From Lunularia cruciata (taxonomy: Eukaryota; Streptophyta; Marchantiopsida; Lunulariales; Lunulariaceae), in contig OX419760.1 in assembly GCA_948567375.1 (NCBI GenBank), forward strand, positions 17,422,001-17,486,000: a DNA stretch of 64,000 nt, in the 5' to 3' direction. Positions within the stretch are counted from its first letter, which is position 1, and every line of letters starts with the position of its first letter. A program made the position numbers and the translations under genes. The notes below the pieces were generated by a model, which did not search any database, was not told where the DNA came from, and saw only the letters and a program-made list of their open reading frames with translations. Of the stretch, positions 34,532-45,829 are shown one piece after another.

Positions 34532-35686
34532 ATGGACACATCCGGCCCTAGCAGTAGTAGCAGTAGTGATGAAGGGCTTTTGATGGGAGGAAGGTATCTT
34601 TCGAAAGAAGTGATGTGCAAAATTCTTGGGAGATTGCCTGTGCGCAGTTTACTTACACTGAGGGCTGTCTGTAGGCGCTGGAATTCGATTTTGGATGACG
34701 TTGAATTTCAGAGTATTTCAGAGCAAATTCAAACTCCGACAGTGAGGCGAGCGCAGGGTGCGCCATTTTTATTGTGGGACACGGACTCCTCGAAACCACT
34801 CTTGTCACTCGTTTTGACGTCCCGCAAGTGGCGGCCTTTTCATCTGTTCCAGTCGTGTTCTATCACCGTGATTTCCAGTGCAAGAGGGTTGTTTTTTACA
34901 CAGAAATTTTCAGTTGTAGGAAAAAGCATGTCCGTGTTGAATCCTTTGACCAAGGCGGAGAGACAGTTACCAGACATAGATTGGTCCAATTTCGATGCCC
35001 GTCAGATGGTAGTCGATGATATGGGCTTAGGACAGTACTTCATCATTGCTGAGGAGCTTCAAAAGAGAAATGTAACTGGGGAGCTTTTGCCACATACTCC
35101 TAGATTACAGATTTACGACTCTTTGAAAAGGAATTGGCAGTTGTGTGAGGGTTTTCCAGAAGGCGTCCGTTTCAGAAACGCTGTTGCGCTAAATGGACAT
35201 CTCTTGTGCTTGACACACAGCCGGATAGGATCCAGAAACGTTGGTTTATACAAGTACAACGGGAGAGGATTGATGGAGGTGTATGGACTTGACGTGCCCG
35301 TTTGTATAGGGCCGACATTTCGTCAGTGGATACCTCGTCTGTTCGGGAGTCGGGGCCGTCTGATGTTGATAGGCGAGACAGATACTTGCGGTAGAGGAGT
35401 GTTCGTTTGGAAATTGATCCCTTCCAGCTACAAATGGGAGCTCGTCCAGAAAATGCCCAATGATCTTTTCGAGGATTCCGTAGGGTCTTATGAATTCCTG
35501 GCCTGTGATGACTACATCTGTGTTCATCCTTGTCGGGGTGAGAAGAATAGGGCAATTATAGGTTATCTCGCTACTGGATTGTGGCATGTCGTTCCAGCGA
35601 TTGCACCTGCACTGTCCAGCACACGTTCCTCATTCATTTATGACAGTTTCTGCTTCTTTGAACCAAGGGTCGGTGCGAGGGTTTAA
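34532..35686 (+). CDS. F-box/kelch-like protein 3
   Basis: 384 residues from the ATG at 34,532; the frame is open a little further upstream, but without an in-frame ATG there. A Ser run (SSSSSS) precedes the shared DEGLLMGG motif. The F-box is RYLSKEVMCKILGRLPVRSL, then TLRAVCRRWNSILDDVEFQS (residues about 21-63). The C-terminal half matches F-box 2 closely: LQIYDSLKRNWQLCEGFP, VPVCIGPTFRQWIPRLFGS, GRLMLIGETD and MPNDLFEDSVGSYEFLACDD, ending CFFEPRVGARV. Family role: SCF ubiquitin-ligase receptor. The frame is intact without a visible intron. Closest relative in the window is F-box 2. Confidence 0.94.
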   Translation: MDTSGPSSSSSSDEGLLMGGRYLSKEVMCKILGRLPVRSLLTLRAVCRRWNSILDDVEFQSISEQIQTPTVRRAQGAPFLLWDTDSSKPLLSLVLTSRKWRPFHLFQSCSITVISSARGLFFTQKFSVVGKSMSVLNPLTKAERQLPDIDWSNFDARQMVVDDMGLGQYFIIAEELQKRNVTGELLPHTPRLQIYDSLKRNWQLCEGFPEGVRFRNAVALNGHLLCLTHSRIGSRNVGLYKYNGRGLMEVYGLDVPVCIGPTFRQWIPRLFGSRGRLMLIGETDTCGRGVFVWKLIPSSYKWELVQKMPNDLFEDSVGSYEFLACDDYICVHPCRGEKNRAIIGYLATGLWHVVPAIAPALSSTRSSFIYDSFCFFEPRVGARV

Positions 35687-38475
35687 GTACCGGAAAATTT
35701 AGCCAAAGGAAGGATGCAAAGATCGTCTAGTCCTTCGGTTATATAGTTTTGTCCGGAGATTCCCTGGATCGTACAGCAGAGGAAAACGCATCTTGAACAC
35801 AAATTTACTCGGTATAGTTGTTAATTCAATACCTCGTCCTTGCCAACCTTGGTGCCGAACTGGTCTTTCCCTTCCAACGATGCTTGTTTCTGCCTGTGTT
35901 GGTTTAGGGTCTTAAATCGCTCGGAACCTCATTATTTGTTTTCGAGCTCCGAAACATAGGTCTAACGACATATTACTTGGGTTGACTCCAGGATAGATTG
36001 CACCTCGGTCGTAGGTTCCATTACGAGCGGAGAAAGATGTGGAGCCTTTAAGCGATCGTCATTTTGTAATTTCCTCGTGTAGACGACGATCGAGAAAGTT
36101 GCTGTGTATCGGGCATGTAGGTACCACTCAGCCTCAGCAAGGAGGCGGACTCGAGTGCCATCGAGTGCCAATTGACTAGCGCGGGAGAAACACTACTAGG
36201 ATCTTTTTAGATTAATTTTCAAATATTTCAATTGGGTATGGAACCCTCGACTAGAAAGCCTTTCGTTAAATTCTGGTGGGTATACATAGGTCTGAAATCT
36301 TCGGCTACTTCTACCTACATCCAGAGGAAAGTAAAATTTGAATCGAATTCGTTCTGAAATCGCATAGAAGTATCTGTCAGAAGTCGAAAACGTTCCAAGA
36401 TGAATGTGATCGCATCGATCATTCACACCCATGGTTTGTTTGATCCAGTCTCACTCAAAAGGAGAAAAATATCTCATGCAGAAACCGTCGGAATATATAC
36501 GGATTCTATAGAGTAACCATTTTCATGGCCAAGAAGCTCTGTATCTTGAGGTGAGGAGGAACGGAACGTCGACTGTAAACGAGGAGCGACAGTGTAGGAA
36601 TGGATCAAGTCCCGGCGATGAAATCTCGTCCTCTTACAGTTGAGACCTCACTGTATGTCGTGGCATAGCTATGACGTTGTGTGCTATTATCACTTGAAGG
36701 GAAACACCGAATGTGCTGCACACATGTCAGGTATGAGGCTGCTTTGCGCCACGTGTAGTTTACTGAATGAGAGCATGCCACCTCATGTATAAACAGTTAT
36801 GATGAACAAACTGAGAAACCGGAGTTTGGGTTAAAATGAGGACCAACCTGTTCCCTATGGTACCATGCCGCAGATAGTGTATGTCGCGATAAGATGCAGT
36901 AGCGTGTTGCCAAGGAGGTGAAGAAGGGAGATAGTTCGGCATCGACGGTTACAGTTAGAACAAGGAAGAAGTAGCAATCTGTCATAAGCGCTCAACGTAA
37001 AGTCGACCAATCTAGCTCCGTAAGTGGGAACCATGTGGCAGCATCTCCCTCTTTGCAGCTCAACGCAGTAAAGACCGTCAAAATTGTCGCCTATGGCTAC
37101 ACGACCTACCTATCATTGGCTTTCCAGGACAGATGTCGGGCTCGAATTCGCTTGGCAGCATGTGTTGACTTGGAGCTACGAGTTACTCCCAGCCCTGTCG
37201 ACGTCAGCTTTCAGAAGCTTGTTGGTGAATAAAAGCTCACAAAAGCTTGGGTTTGGCTTGTAAGTGCCGTGATCAGCTAGCTTCCCAGGCTCATCTTCTA
37301 GCCCAACCAAGCATCCATGTCCTCACTAGATGATGAATAGGATAAGCCTCATCGCGGAATTTCTCAATAGTTTTGAGACACCCCAATGCAATGCTCAACA
37401 CCAACGCGATGAAAGTGACCGCTTGTTATGTAAGGTTACCTTAATCATACGTTTGGTTCCAAATTTAGATAGTTCTAACGTTGGGACAAATTAGTTTTGA
37501 AGGAAAGCTAGTATTATCATATGACTATTTTGAGGTTTGAAAGATGATACGCAACACGTTATTCAAAAGACATTGAATAAACGTACGTCTGCAAACATGT
37601 GCCAAACTGTATGGTCCCTTGGAACACCTTGGTTGGTTCATGTTTTGGCTAGAAGTTTTTCAGTCTATGATGATGTTCGTAGCATTTTGAACATGAGGTT
37701 GAGTAAGCACTCGGAGCATATGATATTGCAAAAGAGCAGCAATGGTAGATGAACCTTACGTATATCATATGGATGAATTCCATGTTGTTCTTGGGCCATA
37801 GCTTGTGTACAGATATTTGGATGGCTGTATGTAAATCTCGAGCATTCTGAACTAGTCAAATTAATTTAAGACCTAGGCAACATCCCAGTCAATTTGTCCT
37901 CAGGAATTGAGGGGATCAATACGCGTGCCGCTTCTCTTGATTTTTCTAGTTATTTGAAATTGTCTTGATTTGAATCTGGTTCATTACAAGCTTGATCATG
38001 TTTCCTTCTTAGAGAAAATTCCAGAAACTAAAATCGCTGAGGCAAACAGTTGGAATCGCATGTCTAAAATCTTACGCAGAGTAATTAAAGTATTCATTCA
38101 GTCGGTGAGAAGTCTGTGATTAGCATCGAAAAGAATTTATGAGATTAGTTTGATTGAGTTGGCCAGAGATCTGCTCATATTCTCTAGATCCGACAATGTA
38201 CATCACAAGATTCCGTCTATGTTGCCCGGTAGGGATTTGGAGACTCCACGCTAAAGGGTAAACTTGGCTGTAAGCATTGTTATCTTGGTCGACACTCCTA
38301 ATGAAAAATCAATCCTACAATGTAGACAGGATGTGGAATACCGGGACTGGAATGGACAGCTATTCTGGGGACTGGAAACACACCAATGTGCAACAAAGCT
38401 CAATTTCGACAATCACCAGAGATGCCCACAAGATTTTACTTCACAGTTGGGAAACCCGCAGACCCAATTGGTCGG
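35687..38475. other. F-box 3 downstream region, unassigned
   Basis: Moderate GC at first, falling towards 37.4 kb. Short frames only (at most about 78 codons), none recognised. No tRNA cloverleaf or repeat stands out. Confidence 0.5.
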
Positions 38476-39110
38476 TCAGCTACAGTTTTGTGGCGAGGGC
38501 AAAGTCAATCGCGGCACGGACCAGGCAATCATCAGGTCGTGAGCACTGAGGTCGGGAGTTCCAATCCGCTTAAACTGATGATGCTCAGGTAAAGTTATGC
38601 TGTCAACCCCCTCCTGGTTTTCCCTGATCCACCTATCAAATATAGTCCAAGAAGCGTATGCGACCTGTGTGTCATACAGCGAGCTAAAGAGGAAGAGAGC
38701 AACAAACGAAACCCAGTAGGGACATCTCTGATTGGAACCTGCCCCAACTAAGTATAATTGTATGGGCACCATTATAGTTCTGAGGCTGTATTCCAGCATA
38801 CATCCAACCTTCAGAAGTGTCTCGTCAAGGACCCTGAAACTCTTTTGCGAAGCACCAATCCACGCTTTTCTTCGCAGCAAGTAATACAGGTGGCTACCTA
38901 GAAGACAGCGATTGGGACTTGCCGTAGTCTATCGACGAAGTTTTCAGCTGTGCCATTGATTAGCATCATCAAGATCGTAACAGGAAGCAGAACTAATAGT
39001 TGTATCCTTGCGACCATACGGCCATGCACCTGCCACATCTTCTTCAGCTCGCCTGCAATTTCTCCTAAATTTTTATCCTTCGAGAACGGATTTATTGTTG
39101 AATCCGCCAT
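38476..39110 (-). pseudogene. unrecognised membrane protein candidate, broken or with an unresolved intron
   Basis: A first open stretch starts at the ATG at 39,110 (MADSTINPFSKDKNLGEIAG) and runs 70 codons, with a hydrophobic helix IQLLVLLPVTILMMLI. A second stretch (38,880-38,476, different frame, no ATG of its own) continues with LEYSLRTIMVPIQLYLVGAG and YWVSFVALFLFSSLY. The two could be one protein with two or three membrane helices, separated by a frameshift or a very short intron near 38,890-38,930. I do not recognise the family. A further hydrophobic frame (39,539-39,168) lies just upstream on the same strand. Chance frames remain possible. Confidence 0.3.
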
Positions 39111-40452
39111 GGCGTCCGGACAATGTACCCTGCTGGAAAGGCTGGTGGCCCTGAAGTATTGATATCGTTACAAATTGCTGAACGTCCATCTTCTCATGAG
39201 CAGCTGCAGGGAAGCTGTCAGATCAAATAAAACCAAAATGTACAGACAATTGTAATGTAGTATGAGATCTTGATATAGTTTGCTCATGCTCTTCATTTGT
39301 AACGTATATGGACACTTAAGAAGATCGGCAGGTTGCATGAGACACAGATGAGAAAAGAAATTCCCTAAAAACGTGCAAGGTGTCAGAGTGAAGAACCTTT
39401 CAACCTCCCAAACCCTCCAGGATAGCATCATATACACGAGAACCACAAACAAGTGCTGGTGATCTTCGAATTCCTGTACATCCATCCAGGAGCCAGTATA
39501 TAATCCACATTGATAGTAGACTTTTAAACTACCTTGCATTGACTAGAAATAGGATAGATAGACTCCGAGGACTGGAGACACATCTTCCCAACTCTCAGCT
39601 GACACAAACCACCTTACCATCTTGGTTCTCATCTAAGCTTAAATTAACTCAACATGGGGAAATGCTTTGCATTCATTGAATCTGGTGACAGTTTAAATAT
39701 AACTACTGAGAAGTCGAGTATTCTCTGAGGTAGTTATCATCTGTCACTCATGGTGTCTATCCCATGAACTCTTCCCATGAACTCTTCTGAACTTCTGAAT
39801 CTGTCTATCGGTGATCGTCTGCACAAAATCGTCTTTACACGTTTAGATGGTGTTTGTTTTTGTTAACGGTCGATTCCGTCAACAAAAATGTCAACTACAA
39901 AGATCTACCTTTAAGGTGCAATGCTTGTATAATCCGGTAGCCCTGATCCACTAGGTAGCCCAAGGCTTTTGGTTTGCTCAAATGTTTTGCCCTTTCCCAC
40001 AGTCTCCTGATCATTTCTTGGTAGTGATTGGGGACTACCATTACACCAGGAAGCAGGGATCACATCAATGTCTTTCAGGGCACGACTCGGTGCGTACAGC
40101 CGAGGTATAGCAATTCAAGTATTTAGATTTACACAATAAGGTTCTCTAACGGACCACACGTTGCTCATTGGTCGATGATTGTTGTAAAGTAAACAGATCT
40201 TCCTATGGTCAGTTGTCGCGCTTAGGTAAATGGTTTGGGAATAAACTGGATGTTACAGACTTCAAGGTCATCAAGGAGGTCGAGAAAGAGGAGGTTATTA
40301 TAAAGCTCTTGTTGGAGTAAGAATGTTTCGTAATGACAAGCACTTGTATTGACTAGACATGCTAATACCTCAAAATTAATTAGAAGGATTAGAAGTGGGA
40401 GAATCTAGTATTCCTAATTATAAAACAATCCTTCAACAACAATTCCGTTTAA

Positions 40453-40600
40453 TGGATCATCTTAGATATATAAGATCAAAAGATCATATATAATCCCTAA
40501 TCTCTTTGTTATGTCAATAGTGTCTGGATCATCTCAGATATGTAAGATCAAAGAGATCACGTATAATATATAACCCCCGCTGTCTTTGCTAGGTCTCTCA
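40453..40600. repeat. 72-bp diverged tandem duplication
   Basis: TGGATCATCTTAGATATATA (40,453) and TGGATCATCTCAGATATGTA (40,525) start two copies that both continue AAGATCAAA, GATCA(T/C)(A/G)TATAAT and, further on, (C/G)TCTTTG(T/C)TA. Confidence 0.75.
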
Positions 40601-43150
40601 TCTATGTTAATATCGAAGATTCATTTTTAGTCAATATTATGATGAATAGTGCTGTGGATTATTGTAATAATTATTCTAGTGCTCTAGTAATTATGAGATG
40701 AATGCTAATTTTGAAACCAAGAAAGATGGAAAATTGAAAGATCATTCAAAGTAAACTTAGGAAAAGTATATTGGAGAAGATTATATCAAAAGAGACTTGA
40801 AAAGAAACTTCAATGGTTAGTACTAAGAATGATCAGAATGCTATGTTTATTAACAACGGAGGCTTGAACAGAATGAACATTCATTAAGATTGAGCCAAGA
40901 CCTATAGAATACTCAAACATAATCCAACATTTACAATGAAAATGTATTTTTTTATACAAGTTATGTGATGAAAGTCACCAAGAGACCATTTATATGCAGC
41001 ACTTGCATGTTATTACGCATATGGTCCTTTTGAACGGAAAAAGTAAAAAATTCAGAGATACGAAATAACAAATAATTTTGTATTGTGCTTAGTTGTTTAT
41101 TTCAAATCAAAACTTTTTGATAGTTTGAGAGATAAAAGAGTGGTCGTATTTACAACTAATGCTGCAATTAATAAAAAAAATATTTATATTATCATGTCCC
41201 TATGCGCCATGTTCATTTCTATTACTCTGCACAAAATTTAGACTAACTCTTTTATTATCAACGAAGAATATCACTGATAGAACGTACTTTATTCTGAGAT
41301 TTTATGTTCATGATTTTATATAGAGAGAGAGAAGAATATTTTATTTTTTATGTTCATATTTTGCTACACAATCTTGCTTAATTTTAGACAAAGACCAACA
41401 AGCCATGAAAGATTTATATTGGAATTTTATATGATAATTAATTTTCGTACTCTCAAGTCTCAAAGAATAAATATCAATTTCAAATTATGTTCAAAACCAA
41501 AAAAAATTATGTTTAATTAAAATTTATTTAGATTATATATGAAAAATGATAGATCCATTTAATCATATATTTATCATTTCCTGGTGTTATGCTTATAATC
41601 ACAAATATGACTCTATCAAGATATGTGCATGTTCTTTACATCAATATTTGGTTAAAGGTGAATTCTATTGCAAATTCATTGGCCAAGTTGAAGCAAGTGC
41701 TAGAATATAAAGACATGTTGATAAAGAATCACTATATAAAAATATTCAAATAATTTATTATAAATCTTTGTAATAAAAAATTCCATCAATATATGATGGC
41801 TCCTCATAAACTATAAAAAATCAGGATAGTATTGAAATTAAAACAAAGTGTATATCCTATTTGGGTTGCTCAATTATTAACAATAAAAACTTTCCAAAAA
41901 ATTTCAAGATAGTAATTTAGAAATCATCACGATGAAAAATTCCATAATTAGTAGAAATCTCCTTATAAATCAGATTTAAGTGCAGCGGTAGAGTATCAAA
42001 TAAATAACCAATATAAGTATATTTGCTAGCAGATCTACTAAATTTAAAGCAGTATCAACACAAAAAAATTAATGATACGTGTATATAGGCTTTGTTGAAA
42101 AAAAATTGTTGTTGAATTTCTAGGAACTTTTCTCCACTCATTCTCACTGGAATAACCTAACTTTAGCTTTAGCTAGCCTTGCTTGAGATGATCTAATAGA
42201 GCTTCGGCGAGGCCAATTTAAGGTCAACTAGTTTTTAAAGAGTATTTAAGGTTCAACAAGGCTAGTTGATACCACCCATCCTAAAGTAGACAACTCTACT
42301 AACCAATGTTTAGAGGAGAATCGATTTGAACGAATGATTAGCAAGGTTACTAATTATCTTTTAAGCCATTAAGTTCTAGATCCAAATAATAAAGAGATCA
42401 AGTAGAGTTATAGTAAACATTGTTTTCTCGGTTGATCAAAAATACACCAAATGTTATACATTGAATCCAAATTTGAGAATAAAAGAGTGAAAATCCGTTT
42501 TATTATGTACAATCTAATCATTATCCCATATAGCTACTGAACAAGAAATCACTCCAAAAGAATCTCACAATAATTTGAATGCAACACTCATAAAAATCCA
42601 TAAAAGATGTAATTAACACGTTGTCCCAAATAGCTATTGAGAGTTATATCCAATAAGAATGATTGAAAAAATAAAATCAAGAATTCAACAGTTAAAACTC
42701 TGATTTTACCAGTGAATTAAGTAAAACACAAAGAATAGACAGTCAAAGAAAAATATTATATTTATTGATCATTGTAAGCACCAAGAGCATTGAAGCTAAA
42801 TATATATCTTTATACAAAGCACATGGAGCCATGTAAAACAAGTATATTCGTCCATGTAAAGCAAACTCGTATCTATTATATGGTATATGAAACAATCAAT
42901 AACTATAAAACTCAACCCTTAAGGTATGATGGGTGTTGCAAGGTTGATACCGACTAAAAACTTAAAATTAAAACTTTAATATAAGTATCATGGTAGATTA
43001 TACTGATTTAGTGATTTGTCTTAATATTAAAGCTATCAATATGATGTGCATGATTATCATAATAGACACTTGCCTTAAATCATTGCCTTAAAATTAAATC
43101 ATTATTATAACTCAAAGATTATACCATCAGTAAACTCTAACTAGTTCCAT

Positions 43151-43165
<15 letters not shown>

Positions 43166-43209
<44 letters not shown>
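43166..43209. repeat. (AT)n microsatellite
   Basis: An almost pure AT dinucleotide tract of about 44 bp within AT-rich DNA. Confidence 0.95.
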
Positions 43210-43213
<4 letters not shown>

Positions 43214-43893
43214 CTTGCCTTAATTGGCAAACATATTAGATGGAGAAAGAAACAAACCCTTTAACCTAATAAAAGGAAACAAATAATCAAAAGCATATTC
43301 AAGTCATGCAAGAATAACTCTATGTCAAAATTTTGTGTTATTTTTGCAATAAGATTTAAGATTTAAAAGGATCCCTACAAATATTTACAAGATTGAATAC
43401 AACTTTAATATTTTACTACAGTAGATATTGGTATTGGCAAAGGTATTGGCAAAAAGAAGACTTCAATTTATGAATCGTAAGCTTATGTGACAAAAAAAAA
43501 TTACAATTTATGTATTATCAACTTATAGACATATTTTAGATAGCAACTTCCTTGAAATAAATCTTTATCTGACAAGGTTTTAGTTATTTTCTGAGTGAAG
43601 GTGATTCCTTAGGGCAACTGTATGATTCCACTTTGATAGATTTAAAGAACTGACACTAGATTTTAAAGTGTAATATCTTTAATCACCTTTAATATTTAAA
43701 GTCAATTAAGATCATATTTAAAAATTTCAAAGCTTTACTTTACACATCTACAACTAGATCATATTTTCATGGCTCAAACAAGATCCATGAGATTAAATAT
43801 CTAGTAGAGAGAACATGATGTGAACTTGGACTTTAAGATCTATGTAGAGGTATATTGTCTGTTATCTTATATGCATATGTCTTATGAATGATA

Positions 43894-43954
43894 AAAGGCG
43901 ACCGTGTAGGAAAAATGAAGGACGGGAAGACCCCATCAAGCCGTACAAGGGTTT
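43894..43954 (-). mobile_element. 3' UTR fragment of the non-LTR retrotransposon family
   Basis: The 60 bp containing GGCGACCGTGTAGGAAAA and GGGAAGACCCCATCAAGC is about 90% identical by eye to the reverse complement of 49,470-49,526. It is an isolated GC-richer island in AT-rich surroundings. Confidence 0.65.
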
Positions 43955-44540
43955 GTCTTATGAATTGGGATTTAAAACACTAATTGTTACATTTGATGTC
44001 ATGATACCCTATTGCAGCTATTTTAAAATAGTATTCAGGTTACAAACCAAGCACAGACTTTACTAGGAGGATTCAAAGATGGTTTAATATGCGTATTGTA
44101 CTTATGTGGATTTTAGATGTCAAGATACCTCTCTATATTAAGTGGAATTGTCATTTTATAACACCAAGGATCACCTTGTTTATCTCCTCATTGAAAGTTG
44201 AGTTTTAGAGATGAAAGGTACCAAATTTTAGCAGAAACCGGACATTGAAAATTCACCAGTGAAGTAATATGCATAAAGAAATCATCATTGAAGTATATAC
44301 TTAACGAATCAGCCATCACCTTCAATTCACTTAATATCAATAACCTATGGATAATAAAAAAAATTGGTATTCAAATGTGAGATTTAGGATTTAGTGGATG
44401 GGATTGAGAAATGATTATAGATCAAATTCGAAGTGACCTTATCTCGATCTGATGTAGATAACTCTCATTATTACATTACGTAACTATAAAAAATATTAAA
44501 TTTTATCTTCAATGGAACAAATTGACTTACCACATATTAT

Positions 44541-45829
44541 CTGCACTATTCATCACAAAGAGGACTAAAAGGTCTTCCCTTTGAAAATAGAGGCGAAGTA
44601 GAAGACAGAACCTGCCGAAATAGAAGGTCGGTAATGCGTACATATTTTGTCGACAATATAAAATTATTCAGCTTGTGAAACTGAAAAATTAGAGTTGCTA
44701 TTGTAGTTAAGAAACCCGGGTGATCTTCAAGGACATACAATCTTGTAAATAAACTCCGTCATTATTTGGAAGCCTTCCAGAACCACGACTGTGGAAAGTG
44801 GGTGGATGGACGGTATACATGGGTAACATGTTATGAACTCTAAGCTTAGAGTTTGCAGGCCAGAGCTTGTAAGGCTCACCATCTAATGATGAAAGTGATG
44901 TCAGCGCTTGCGGTGTTGCAGATCTACCAAGTCCCCGATGCATCGATTGAATACTGCAAATATGGTGACAAATAAAGTGAGATGAAGAACCAAGTATGGG
45001 TATTGGTTTACAACACTCCGAGTACAGGAGCTGGGATTTTCAAGCGCAGGTCCTTGAGTAGAAGGTCCCAGGTTTGGCTCGCCAGTACAAAACGGCGACA
45101 ATCCTTTCCTGTGTCCTAATTTGATCCGTTGATTCATTAATGGGTCGTGTGGACCTTACAATCACTTGGAGTGAACCAAATGCCAGGTTTTCCCGTCTTC
45201 TGGCAACGCTTTTCTTTATCTTCGTGCCTGCTATGACAGACTGTCAACGAGACTTTGAGCTGTCCTTTTCAGTGCTAGAGTATTATGTGTGTTTTTATTC
45301 TCACAATTCTGCTGTGTATGTACGTGCCCTCTTACAATTTGGCTTGAAAGAAAGGAACTTTTGTGCCGACGGGATTTCTTATGAGTCTTTCTGTATGGGC
45401 CTGCTGTATGCTCGTGTAAGTCATACTAAACATCGCATGCAGCTTCAGTACAGTAGCAGATTACTCCCTTGCACCAGGACAATCGTGGGTTCAAAACAGC
45501 CTGAGTGTAAAGTGTACTCCAGGATACATGCAATAAAGATTCAACGCTGTGTCATTTCTTGCCAGCAAGTGGTTTATCAAAGTGAGAAAACAGAAAAGAA
45601 CTTGGCTGTGTGTTGCCGAAGAGGTTAAATTACAAAAACATAACACAAACGTGCATAAACGTGGGCCAGTCTCTCGTCACCGCAGATTTCATTCCTGTCT
45701 GATATCACTACAAAAATATTCTACGTACCAAGGAAGGATATGAAATATACTGGTCGATATGAAACCAAGGATGGCTTTTACTCTGTTTCTATACGTTATA
45801 GAGCTGAAGAAGGCTGTTAAAACCTGGAT
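44541..45829. other. unassigned DNA downstream of the P450 pseudogene
   Basis: Moderate GC. It holds short frames on both strands (for example 44,943-44,707 minus, 79 codons, and 45,140-45,628 plus, 162 codons) without a recognisable domain. One of them could be an exon of an unrecognised gene. Confidence 0.45.

Larger units (their letters stand above)
39540..44540. other. largely AT-rich block without recognisable gene
   Basis: 39,540-40,300 is of moderate composition and unassigned. From about 40,300 the DNA is very AT-rich with no coherent open frame. It contains a 72-bp duplication, an (AT)n tract and one short non-LTR fragment, annotated separately. Confidence 0.6.

Noticed and set aside
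34198-34620. 140-codon minus-strand frame overlapping the F-box 3 start
   Set aside because: Antisense shadow extending into the upstream region, no domain.
45140-45628. 162-codon plus-strand frame next to the P450 pseudogene
   Set aside because: No domain or conserved motif, and Cys/Tyr-rich composition typical of chance frames.
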